Assembly (NCBI GenBank): GCA_019429205.1
Contig: JAHYIT010000006.1
Span: 17,236 to 81,235, forward strand
Length of the DNA stretch: 64,000 nucleotides
Source: Mariniphaga sp.
GTDB taxonomy: Bacteria; Bacteroidota; Bacteroidia; Bacteroidales; Prolixibacteraceae
Direction of reading: 5' to 3'
The notes under the pieces are model-generated. The model was not told where the DNA came from. It made no database searches and saw only the letters and a program-made list of their open reading frames with translations. A program made the translations under genes and the position numbers. Shown here piece by piece: positions 1 to 8,945 of this stretch. The first letter of the stretch is position 1. Every line of letters begins with the position of its first letter.

Positions 1-1313
1 CCTCTGCATTTAATAACTGGCCGGAGTTTCAGGAAATCAGCTCATCCGCCTGGATATTGGACAGCACCTGGCACGGGAAAAACAGCCCAACCAAAATAAT
101 TATTGAAAACGATGAGCATCCCGTAACAAATGGTTTGTCAGGCTTTTTTATTTTCGATGAATTGTGGATAAATGCCGGGAAAAATGAAAAATTTGAAATT
201 CTGGGAAGTGCCACAAACGAAGATTTTTTAAATAAAGGAATGGAGAATCAGCCTGCAATAATGGTTTCAGAATTCGGAAAAGGAAGGATATTCCATACCA
301 TTCTGGGGCATGACGTAAGAGCCATGCGAAATACCGGTTTTCAAACTCTGCTGCGAAGAGCCGTTGAGTGGGCGGCAACAGGAGAGGTAGCCCAAATTTT
401 GCCACAGGAACTCAGTCTAAAGAATGTTCCGGAGCAAAACTATTCGTGGCAAAAATCTGATACCACTTTCGCCCTGCTGAAAGGGGAAAATATGGTATGG
501 CAATACAATTTTAACACGAAACACGGCAGGCCGTTTTTTCATCCTGTTTATGCGGGCAGAAATAATTTAACCTGCCTGAGCCCCGTCGATCACCGATGGC
601 ATTTGGGGCAATGGTTTTGCTGGAAATACATAAACGGGGTAAATTACTGGGAATACCTTGGTGATTCATTCAACTCAGCAGGGAAAACTGAAATTCAATC
701 TATTGAAATTATATCAAATCCTGATTATTCTGCTGAAATTAACATGGAAATTGTTTATCATCCTGTAAGTGGGGAGAATGTTTTGGCTGAAAAACGGGTT
801 ATTAAAGTTTCACCTCCGCAGGAAAACGGGAATATTCAGATGGATTACAATTTTGTTTTTGAAGCTCTTGCTGATACAGTTTTGTTGGATCGTACCCCGA
901 TTGAAGGCGAACCGGATGGGAAATCGTGGGGCGGATATGCCGGACTTTCCATCAGGTTTAATCAGGACTTTACAGATTCACGTTTTATTTCGGCGTGGGG
1001 CGACCATGAAAACATCAACGGAAAAACAGGCGATTGGTTGTACATGGGTTTTAAGGGCCTTGACGGGAAACCGGTTGGCACTCAGATAATGGTTTACCCG
1101 GAACCCCAAACCGAAGGGGCTGCCTGGTATTCTGTGAATACCGGTGATTTGCCGTTTTATTATTTCAGTCCGGCTGTTTTATACAAGAAATCTATGATGC
1201 TTTTAAGAGGAGAAAAGTTACATTTGAATTATCGTATAGTTCATCATAACGCCGAAGTAACTGAATCCATATTGAAAAATCATTTTATGAAATTTTCTGA
1301 AAAGAAAAATTAA
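1..1313 (+). CDS. ThuA-domain C-terminal part fused to DUF6807 (PmoA-like) protein, 5' truncated by window edge
   Basis: Frame is open upstream of the listed TTG start (reads SAFNNWPEFQEISSSAWILDSTWHG from nt 3). N-terminal part resembles ThuA (GKGRIFHTILGHD); C-terminal part resembles DUF6807 (GRPFFHPVYAG, DHRWHLGQWF). Confidence 0.75.
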   Translation, partial: SAFNNWPEFQEISSSAWILDSTWHGKNSPTKIIIENDEHPVTNGLSGFFIFDELWINAGKNEKFEILGSATNEDFLNKGMENQPAIMVSEFGKGRIFHTILGHDVRAMRNTGFQTLLRRAVEWAATGEVAQILPQELSLKNVPEQNYSWQKSDTTFALLKGENMVWQYNFNTKHGRPFFHPVYAGRNNLTCLSPVDHRWHLGQWFCWKYINGVNYWEYLGDSFNSAGKTEIQSIEIISNPDYSAEINMEIVYHPVSGENVLAEKRVIKVSPPQENGNIQMDYNFVFEALADTVLLDRTPIEGEPDGKSWGGYAGLSIRFNQDFTDSRFISAWGDHENINGKTGDWLYMGFKGLDGKPVGTQIMVYPEPQTEGAAWYSVNTGDLPFYYFSPAVLYKKSMMLLRGEKLHLNYRIVHHNAEVTESILKNHFMKFSEKKN

Positions 1314-1322
1314 AAAGAAACC

Positions 1323-2687
1323 ATGAAAAAAACCGAACAAAAATTATCGAGAAGGGATTTTTTGAAAAGTACCTCAGCCGGAGTTGCCGGAACTGTTTTG
1401 GTTCCCACCATACTTTCATCGTGTGCCAAAGGTATTAACGATCGTATTTTAATGGCCCACATCGGGGTGGGGTCGCGCGGGCAGAGTACTATGAAAAGCT
1501 ATTTTGTACCCCTGGAAACTTCCTTTTCGGTAGCCACCTGCGATCCGTTTGAGCAGCGCCGGAATGCTTCATCTGATTATATCAGGACACAATACCGCGA
1601 AAAAGGTGTAAAAGCTCCGAAGTGTAATCCTTATCTTCATTACCGGGAGATACTGGAGCGCAGCGATATCGATGCGGTTCATATTTCCACACCCGATCAC
1701 TGGCATGTTCCGCTGGCAGTGGAAGCAGCGCGCGCCGGAAAACATATTTACTTAGAAAAACCGCTCGGTTTGAGCTATCCCAATTTTAAAATTCTTGAAA
1801 AAGAAGTGAAGGAAAATGATGTAAGGTTTCATTATGGCACCCAGCAACGCTCAATGCGCCATATTCAACTGGGAATAGATATGATAAAGGATGGAAAAAT
1901 CGGCGAAATTGAAAGGGTGGAAGTCTGGGCGCCGGGTTACAATCCGGTTGAATCACCGGTTTGCCAAGAAGTGCCGGTTCCCGATGATTTTGATTACGAC
2001 CTTTGGACCGGCCCTGCACTACTAAATACTTATTGCCCCGACCGCGTTACCAATAACAGTAGCTGGTTTCAGTGGGACTACAGCATCGGGTTTCTGGCCG
2101 GCTGGGGTGCACATCCGCTCGATGTTATGGCTTGGGCACTGAAAGATAAGCTGAACGGAAAATACGCCTGCGAAGGCACCGGAAAGTACTGGGAACCTGG
2201 TGGAATTTACAATAACATCCGGGCCTGGGATTTGAATTATGCCTATGATTCAGGTATTCAAATGCACTTTTTCGATACAGATTTTGCCAATGAAAACAAC
2301 TTGTTGCATTACCGGAATCTGAAAGAAGGAAACGGAACAACATTTTACGGAACAAAAGGCTGGATTTCCCTCAGCCGGTCATCCGCCCAATCGAATCTTT
2401 CCGACCTGGACAGACAATTGAATGATTTTCCCAAAAATGAAAACGGTTGGATTCGAAGTGAAGAAAATACAATGGGGCAATTGTTTGTTGATGTTATTAA
2501 AGGAAATATTCCGGAAGTTTGTCCGCTTGATGATGCCATTATTTCCGACTGTGTCAGTCACATGGGAAATATTGCCATCCGTACCGGGCGAAAGATTACC
2601 TGGAACCCGTTGAAGGGCGAAGTGGAAGAAGATCAGGAAGCAAATCGTTGGTTTTTCCGTGAAATGAGGAATCCTTATCAGATTTGA
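1323..2687 (+). CDS. Gfo/Idh/MocA family oxidoreductase with Tat-type signal
   Basis: SRRDFLK Tat motif, then a Rossmann region (IGVGSRGQ), STPDHWH and EKPLGLS motifs. Confidence 0.9.
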   Translation: MKKTEQKLSRRDFLKSTSAGVAGTVLVPTILSSCAKGINDRILMAHIGVGSRGQSTMKSYFVPLETSFSVATCDPFEQRRNASSDYIRTQYREKGVKAPKCNPYLHYREILERSDIDAVHISTPDHWHVPLAVEAARAGKHIYLEKPLGLSYPNFKILEKEVKENDVRFHYGTQQRSMRHIQLGIDMIKDGKIGEIERVEVWAPGYNPVESPVCQEVPVPDDFDYDLWTGPALLNTYCPDRVTNNSSWFQWDYSIGFLAGWGAHPLDVMAWALKDKLNGKYACEGTGKYWEPGGIYNNIRAWDLNYAYDSGIQMHFFDTDFANENNLLHYRNLKEGNGTTFYGTKGWISLSRSSAQSNLSDLDRQLNDFPKNENGWIRSEENTMGQLFVDVIKGNIPEVCPLDDAIISDCVSHMGNIAIRTGRKITWNPLKGEVEEDQEANRWFFREMRNPYQI

Positions 2688-2817
2688 TTGATTTTGTAGA
2701 AAAGCTTTCAGAAAGATTTGTCGGGTTAATTTTCATATTTTCTTCTTTTAATCCGTAACCACATTAATCTTACGATATAAAAAATGCCCGAAAACAGAAT
2801 AATTATAAAAATGATAC

Positions 2818-3276
2818 TTAAAACTGAATAAGCTGACGTTCATCTTTTTCAATTGCCGGACCTGAGTGAACAGTACGCATCCGGTGCCGAATTCCATTGT
2901 TTTCTGAAAGAATCATTAAATCCGGTGTGTCGAAGTAAGTATCGGTGAAATCTTCATCTCCAAATTCAGCTTCAAATCTGTAATCCTCATCATTGAGCCA
3001 GGCAACATCTTTATAACGTACAACCAACCAATCCCAAACTTCATCAATTTGTTCAAGCGGCAATCTCAGTTTAATTTCATATTCAATGCGAATGTTATTA
3101 TCGTCGTTGGATGGGTGTTGAAGAGAATTCCCTGAATCCTGAGCTTTTATATCCGTTAAATATTCCTGACTGAAAGTAGCCCGGGAATCAACAAAAGCAA
3201 TTCCGGGTATGGTTAAAACCAAAGCAACAAAGAAAAGAGATAGTCTGAAAAGCAATGCCTTAAATTTTGCCAACAT
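2818..3276 (-). CDS. Membrane/exported protein with a CYTH/VTC-like domain, apparently C-terminally short
   Basis: N-terminal hydrophobic segment; IRIEYEIKLRLP and TYFDTPDLMILSENNGIRHRMR resemble CYTH domains; ORF stops right after. Confidence 0.5.
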   Translation of the reverse strand: MLAKFKALLFRLSLFFVALVLTIPGIAFVDSRATFSQEYLTDIKAQDSGNSLQHPSNDDNNIRIEYEIKLRLPLEQIDEVWDWLVVRYKDVAWLNDEDYRFEAEFGDEDFTDTYFDTPDLMILSENNGIRHRMRTVHSGPAIEKDERQLIQF

Positions 3277-3351
3277 ATTTTCACCTGTTTTTTAACAAAT
3301 TGCAAATTTTGAATACAATATAACTAAAAAAGCAGGATTGATTGGAATGTT

Positions 3352-5769
3352 TTACAACTCAGGAAATCTTTTCTCATCGGTTTCCCGCATCATATCGTAT
3401 GCATTCCTGAAAATCTTTTCCACGTTTGGTTTCGAAAAGTATTCCCCATCAATTCCATAAGCAGGCCGGTGTTCCATTGCAGAAAGCGTGCGTGGCGCAG
3501 TGTCAAGATAATCGAATGCTTTTTGTTCTTCAATTACCTTTTGCATCATATAAGCCGAAGCGCCACCCGGGTAATCTTCGTCAACAAAAAGTACTTTATT
3601 CGTTTTTTTAACCGATTCAAGAATGATTTGATTAATATCGAAAGGTATCAGGGTTTGCACATCAATCACTTCTGCCGAAATTCCTTTAGACCTTGTTAGC
3701 AAACGGGCTGCTTTAATGGCGTGGTGTGAGTTCCATCCGTAAGTTACAATCGTAATATCGGTGCCGGTTCGTAAGATTTCCGGAACACCAAGCGGAATTT
3801 TATATTTACCGATATTGGCCGGCATTTTTTCCTTTACATTGTAGCCTTTCAATGGCTCAATCACCAGCGCAGGATCGTTTCCTTCGAGCAGGGTGGTGTA
3901 AAAACCTGCTGCTTGTGTGAGGTTTCGGGGTACGCACAAATATATTCCTCGCATGGAACCCAATAGCATTTGCATCGGCGAACCCGCGTGCCAGATTCCC
4001 TGCAACTGATGACCGCGCGTGCGAATAATCACGGGCGCAGCCTGTTTCCCATGAGTCCGGTATTGCATGGTGGCCAGGTCGTCGCTGATTTGCGACAGCG
4101 CGTAAATCAGGTAATCCAAATATTGAATTTCAGCAATGGGGCGAAAGCCCCGCAACGCCAATCCAATTCCCTGTCCAAGGATTGTGGCTTCCCGGATTCC
4201 TGCGTCTGAAACTCGGTCGGCACCGTATTTTTTCTGCATCCCCTTCATTCCCTGGTTTACATCGCCCAGTTTGCCGGTATCCTGACCAAAAGTTACCAGA
4301 TTCGGATATTTATGAAAAAGAACATCAAAGTTTTTACTGATGATTACCGAACCGTTTACTTCCGGTGCATTCTTGTCATATTTTACAGGAACTCCGGTAA
4401 CATTCAGCGTTGAATCAACGCCTGTTCTGTAAAGTTGTTTGTTGTAAAATTCGGCGCTGTTTGCTTCAAATTTTTTAATCCATTCTTTTAGTTCTTTCCG
4501 GTCATTTTCGACTTCTTTTTTCAGGTGAATTTTCAAAGAAAGGCCTTTTGCAAAACTCAAATGCGAACGTCGTGTCGGAAATGTTTTTTGTGTAATTTTT
4601 TCAAAATCAGATAAAGTGTAAGTTGGGAGATCGACTTTATTTTCAATTTTCAAGATGATTTTTCTAATTTCATCCTGCTCTTTTTTAAACCCGCCAATGT
4701 AATTTTGCCAGGCATTGTCCCGGGCTTCCTTTGCCAGTTTTTCAGCTTTCTTTTCAATCTTTTCCAGGGCTTCTGAATCCACTTTTGCCTCTTCCAGCAA
4801 CCACTTTCTAAATTGCTTTAAAGCATCGTGTTCCTTTTCCCATCCCAGCCGTTCGCGTGTTTTGTAACGTTCGTGCGAACCTGAAGTGGAATGGCCTAAC
4901 GGCTGGGTAAGTTCGGTAATGTGAAAAACTGCCGGAACATGTGTTTCCCTGCATTTGGCAACTCCCCCGGCAAAAGTTTCTACAAGCACCGGGTAATCCC
5001 AGCCTTTGCAGGTGTAGATCTCAATTCCGTTTGTATTTTTTTCTTTTCGAAATCCTTTTAATACTTCCGAAATACTCGATTTTGTGGTTTGCAGTTCAAC
5101 AGGTACACTAATTCCGTAATTATCATCGTAAACCGCAACAACCACAGGAACCTGCATCACGCCTGCCGCATTGATGGTTTCAAAGAAAATACCTTCCGAA
5201 GTACTGGCATCGCCAATCATTCCAAAAGCAACTTCGTTACCGGTTACATTATTTTTAAGATGCTTTTTTAGCGACGGATTGTTGCGTACTATTTTTGAAG
5301 CTTGCGCCAATCCCAGCAAACGAGGTACTTGTCCGGCTGTAGGAGAAATATCAGATGCTGAATTGTACTGGTCGAGGAGATTTTTTATTTCACCGTTTTC
5401 ATCGATGTTTCGGGTGCTGAAATGGTTGTTGAAGTTTCGTCCAACGGTTGACGGGTTAAATTCGATATCGGTATCGCCGTAAATCATGGCAAAAAACTCT
5501 TCGGGCTGAAGCAATCCGAGATATAGCATAAAAGTCTGGTCGCGGTAATAGCCCGATCGCCAGTCGCCTTTTTGAAAGGTTTTTGCATACGCAATTTGCG
5601 TCACCTCTTTCCCGTCGCCAAAAATACCAAAATGTGCGCGGCCATTATGAACCTCGCGTCGTCCAAGTATGCTTAACTGGCGGCTTAAGTAAGCAATATA
5701 ATAGTCGTTTAAGGCTTCTTTTGTCAAAACTTTGGTTGTTGATTTAATTTCAGTTTTCTCTAAAAACAT
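3352..5769 (-). CDS. 2-oxoacid dehydrogenase E1, fused alpha+beta subunits (thiamine pyrophosphate-dependent)
   Basis: E1 alpha TPP motif region (GMIGDASTSEGIFFETINAAGVMQVPVVVAVYDDNYGIS) followed by E1 beta (GQDTGKLGDVNQGMKGMQKKYG, IAEIQYLDYL, IRTRGH). Confidence 0.9.
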   Translation of the reverse strand: MFLEKTEIKSTTKVLTKEALNDYYIAYLSRQLSILGRREVHNGRAHFGIFGDGKEVTQIAYAKTFQKGDWRSGYYRDQTFMLYLGLLQPEEFFAMIYGDTDIEFNPSTVGRNFNNHFSTRNIDENGEIKNLLDQYNSASDISPTAGQVPRLLGLAQASKIVRNNPSLKKHLKNNVTGNEVAFGMIGDASTSEGIFFETINAAGVMQVPVVVAVYDDNYGISVPVELQTTKSSISEVLKGFRKEKNTNGIEIYTCKGWDYPVLVETFAGGVAKCRETHVPAVFHITELTQPLGHSTSGSHERYKTRERLGWEKEHDALKQFRKWLLEEAKVDSEALEKIEKKAEKLAKEARDNAWQNYIGGFKKEQDEIRKIILKIENKVDLPTYTLSDFEKITQKTFPTRRSHLSFAKGLSLKIHLKKEVENDRKELKEWIKKFEANSAEFYNKQLYRTGVDSTLNVTGVPVKYDKNAPEVNGSVIISKNFDVLFHKYPNLVTFGQDTGKLGDVNQGMKGMQKKYGADRVSDAGIREATILGQGIGLALRGFRPIAEIQYLDYLIYALSQISDDLATMQYRTHGKQAAPVIIRTRGHQLQGIWHAGSPMQMLLGSMRGIYLCVPRNLTQAAGFYTTLLEGNDPALVIEPLKGYNVKEKMPANIGKYKIPLGVPEILRTGTDITIVTYGWNSHHAIKAARLLTRSKGISAEVIDVQTLIPFDINQIILESVKKTNKVLFVDEDYPGGASAYMMQKVIEEQKAFDYLDTAPRTLSAMEHRPAYGIDGEYFSKPNVEKIFRNAYDMMRETDEKRFPEL

Positions 5770-5948
5770 GCTCTTTATTTTGTCTTTAAACCACTGAAAT
5801 AACGTTTTGAAGTTGAGATTTGTTTAATAGAAATTCAATGCATAAATGCAGAAATGAAATAATGCAAGAATATGCAGGGAATCAATGGAATTATTAAATC
5901 ATCTATTGAATTATGCACAAATCACCACAAATCTCTACCAATCACAAT

Positions 5949-6088
5949 TATACTAAAAACGGGATAAATTTATACATTTATGTAAATTGGCAAAAAGCAA
6001 TTGGCAGTTGGCAAGTCATTTTGCCAACTGCACTTTTGCCAACTGCCAACTAAATTTGGTTGGCACATTTTATCCCGTGCGAAGTATA
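5949..6088. mobile_element. MITE-like dispersed repeat, copy 1
   Basis: Starts TATACTAAAAACGGGATAAATTTATACATTTATGTAA and ends CACATTTTATCCCGTGCGAAGTATA. Imperfect terminal inverted repeats TATACT(N4)ACGGGATAAA. Near-identical ends in a second copy at 27836-27979. Confidence 0.75.
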
Positions 6089-6109
6089 ATCACCACCAAT
6101 CTCCAACTT

Positions 6110-6628
6110 TCACTCTTGCTCCTCATCCGGTTTTTGAATGCTTCCGTAATACGAAATGGCTTGCCGGTTGGTGCTGGTTACATTAAGTGTGGAATATCCC
6201 AACTCCGAAATGAAGAAAGAATACGTAATGTAGTCCATTTTGTTTTTGACTTCCAGTTTAATCCTGTATCCATTCCCATCACTTTCCATTTCATAATTCT
6301 CGATGGGATGTGAAAAATCGAAAGCTGAATTACGGCCGCCATAATCTACATGATAGGCAACACCATAAAATGGTAAATACGAAAAAACTGAATCGCCCCT
6401 TACTTCAGCCTCAAAGGTATAACTTAGTTGAATACTCCCTCCTCCAAGCGGCATGGCATGAGTTGGAATAAATACAAATGTTTTGTTCTCAACCAGATTT
6501 TTTACTTCTTCTTTTCTTTTTTCCTGACGTTCTTCCCTTCGTTCTTTCCGGCTTTTTGCCGGTTCCTGGGCAAAAAGGTCAGGAAGAACTAATGTAAAAA
6601 AAAGTGTGAATAAAATTATTCCTTTCAT
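6110..6628 (-). CDS. DUF4251 domain-containing exported protein
   Basis: Signal peptide; KTFVFIPTHAMPLGGGSIQLSYTFEAEVRGDSVFSYLPFYGVAY pattern of the DUF4251 family. Confidence 0.8.
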   Translation of the reverse strand: MKGIILFTLFFTLVLPDLFAQEPAKSRKERREERQEKRKEEVKNLVENKTFVFIPTHAMPLGGGSIQLSYTFEAEVRGDSVFSYLPFYGVAYHVDYGGRNSAFDFSHPIENYEMESDGNGYRIKLEVKNKMDYITYSFFISELGYSTLNVTSTNRQAISYYGSIQKPDEEQE

Positions 6629-6734
6629 GGCTTCGTATTTTTTAATTGAACCAATAAGCTTATTTTCGCTTCATCAATCCGCTGTTAAGCAAAAATTGTT
6701 CCGGCGGAGTTTACGTTAAAAACTAAAATTGGTT

Positions 6735-7583
6735 ATGACTGAAAAATATTTTGGTGCGCATGTGAGCGCTGCGGGGGGTGTTGAAAATGCACCTGTAAAC
6801 GCTCATGAAATTGGCGCCACGGCATTTGCCCTGTTTACCAAAAACCAGCGACAATGGCAGGCAAAACCGCTGACGGGGGAAAGCATCAGCGCTTTTAAAA
6901 CGAATTGCGAAAAATTTGGCTACAAACCGCAGCAAATCCTGCCTCACGACAGTTATCTGATTAATTTGGGCCACCCGGAAAAAGCGGCGCTGCAAAAATC
7001 GCGCGATGCGTTTTTAGAGGAAATGCAGCGCTGCGAACAACTGGGCCTCGACCGGCTGAACTTCCATCCCGGAAGCCATCTTAATAAAATGAGTGAGGAT
7101 GAATGTCTGGCTACCATTGCACAGTCCATCAATATTTCTTTGGGAAAAACAAATGGTGTAACTGCCGTAATTGAAAATACCGCCGGACAGGGAACCAATC
7201 TCGGTTTTTCGTTTTACCAGTTGAAAAAAATCATAGACCAGGTGGAAGATAAAAGCCGGGTAGGGGTTTGCATCGATACGGCCCATGCCTATTCTGCGGG
7301 CTATGATTTGAAAACCAAATCCGGCTTTGAGAAGGTTTTTCAGGAATTTGACGAAGTTATTGGTTTCGAATACCTGAAAGGAATGCACCTGAACGATTCC
7401 AAAAAAGATTTCGGCTCGAAGGTGGACCGCCACGACAGTTTGGGGAAAGGCACGCTGGGACTGGAAGTTTTTGAATGTATTATGAATGATGAACGTTTTT
7501 CCGGCATTCCACTTATTTTGGAAACACCCAACGAAGACCTTTGGGCCGAAGAAATAAAACTTTTGAAAAGCCTGCAAAAATGA
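6735..7583 (+). CDS. nfo: Deoxyribonuclease IV (endonuclease IV, AP endonuclease)
   Basis: [69 protein letters not shown] at 6735 preferred to the listed 6729 TTG. Confidence 0.95.
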   Translation: MTEKYFGAHVSAAGGVENAPVNAHEIGATAFALFTKNQRQWQAKPLTGESISAFKTNCEKFGYKPQQILPHDSYLINLGHPEKAALQKSRDAFLEEMQRCEQLGLDRLNFHPGSHLNKMSEDECLATIAQSINISLGKTNGVTAVIENTAGQGTNLGFSFYQLKKIIDQVEDKSRVGVCIDTAHAYSAGYDLKTKSGFEKVFQEFDEVIGFEYLKGMHLNDSKKDFGSKVDRHDSLGKGTLGLEVFECIMNDERFSGIPLILETPNEDLWAEEIKLLKSLQK

Positions 7584-8416
7584 GCGAGGTAGTTTACCTG
7601 AACGGCACATTCATCCTTAAAGAAAAAGCGGCCATTTCTCCCGACGACCGTGGGTTTATTTTTGCAGACGGTGTTTACGAAGTGATTAAATATTACAACG
7701 GAAAACCTTTCCGATTCGCCGACCATCTGGAACGGCTGGAGAGAAGTTTACAGGAAGTTCAAAACGGATTTGAAGATTTAGCGGGCCTTGGATCGATTTT
7801 CAGCAAGTTACTGGAAGAAAACAATCTGGTTAAAACACATGCCGGAGTTTATTTGCAGATTACCCGCGGAGCAAACAAACGGGTACATCATTTTCCTGAA
7901 GGAGTTCAACCAACGGTTTATGCTTTTGCATTTACACTGCCTTCGTTTACCGAAAATCTGGAAAAAGGAATAAAAGTGATTACCCATGAAGATATCCGGT
8001 GGTTGCGCTGCGATATTAAATCGGTGGCCTTGTTGCCCAATACCATGCTGTACAACCAGGCAGTGGAGGCCGGGGCTGGGGAGTGCATCCTTATCCGTAA
8101 CGGAAAAGTTACCGAAGCTACTCATTCCAGCGTGCTGGCGGTAAAAAACGGAACTGTAATCACACATCCGCTTTCGAACCTGATTTTACCGGGCATTACC
8201 CGGAAAGTGGTTCTGGAAATTTGCGCGGAAAATAATATTCCGGTGGAAGAACGGGCCTTTTCAGAACACGAGTTGTACGAAATGGATGAACTGATAATTG
8301 CCGGTACCGGCAGCGAAATAACACCGGTTATCCGGATAAATGATACACCGGCGGGAAACAAAAAACCGGGTGAAATTACCCGGTTTCTGCAGCGTAAGTT
8401 TTTTTATTTGGTCTGA
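7580..8416 (+). CDS. dat: D-amino-acid transaminase / class IV aminotransferase
   Basis: [55 protein letters not shown] overlap with the nfo stop codon. Confidence 0.85.
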   Translation: MSEVVYLNGTFILKEKAAISPDDRGFIFADGVYEVIKYYNGKPFRFADHLERLERSLQEVQNGFEDLAGLGSIFSKLLEENNLVKTHAGVYLQITRGANKRVHHFPEGVQPTVYAFAFTLPSFTENLEKGIKVITHEDIRWLRCDIKSVALLPNTMLYNQAVEAGAGECILIRNGKVTEATHSSVLAVKNGTVITHPLSNLILPGITRKVVLEICAENNIPVEERAFSEHELYEMDELIIAGTGSEITPVIRINDTPAGNKKPGEITRFLQRKFFYLV

Positions 8417-8501
8417 TTTCATTGACGTTTTCTTGCCAATCTTTAAAAATAAGTGTTTACAGCAAACCCGAATTGGTCAATAAAGATTCTTTTAAAACTT
8501 G

Positions 8502-8645
8502 TTATGTTATTTTGTTCATAAAATAAAAGAATGGCTTTTTTACATAACTATTTGTTGCAGAAAGACCTTCAAAAATTTCTTTGGAAGAAATTTCCTGATT
8601 TTTTTTAATGAGATCAATAATTTCCAGTTCTCTTATGTCATTCAT
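8502..8645 (-). pseudogene. Short ORF (47 aa) resembling the start of a winged-helix/HTH regulator; probable remnant
   Basis: Manual translation MNDIRELEIIDLIKKNQEISSKEIFEGLSATNSYVKKPFLYFMNKIT. IIDLIKKNQEISSKEIFEGL looks like a first HTH helix pair but the ORF stops early. Confidence 0.35.
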
Positions 8646-8681
8646 AGAACTTAAATTTATGGCTCACAAATATAATCATTG

Positions 8682-8709
8682 CGGCTCAAATGGTGACATA
8701 ATTGAGCCG
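8682..8709. promoter_or_regulatory. Inverted repeat CGGCTCAA-N12-TTGAGCCG
   Basis: Perfect 8-bp arms, just upstream of the HTH remnant; a further GGCTCA half-site lies at 8661. Confidence 0.4.
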
Positions 8710-8852
8710 TATTTTTGTTTGTGGGGAGCTTCAAAGTTGGGTCAAGATTGAAATGGTTCAAGTTCTGGTGGGATAAATTTTTTCAGCCGGAGGTAAAATA
8801 AATACAGATTTTTGCAAGGGACCACTGTCTGATTAAATGAATGAAATAAAAA

Positions 8853-8884
8853 AACCTTCAAGGTATCCAAAAACCTTGAAGGTT
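8853..8884 (-). terminator. Rho-independent terminator downstream of tkt
   Basis: 11-bp perfect stem AACCTTCAAGG/CCTTGAAGGTT; on the minus strand it is followed by a TTTTTTT tract. Confidence 0.8.
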
Positions 8885-8945
8885 CAATTTGCTGATTACT
8901 AAAAACTTTTCCTTAGTTCTGTCCTTGGGAAAATACTTTAAAGAG

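Noticed and set aside
7014-7610. 198-aa minus ORF antisense to nfo
   Set aside because: Fully antisense to a clear conserved gene; composition is typical of antisense frames.
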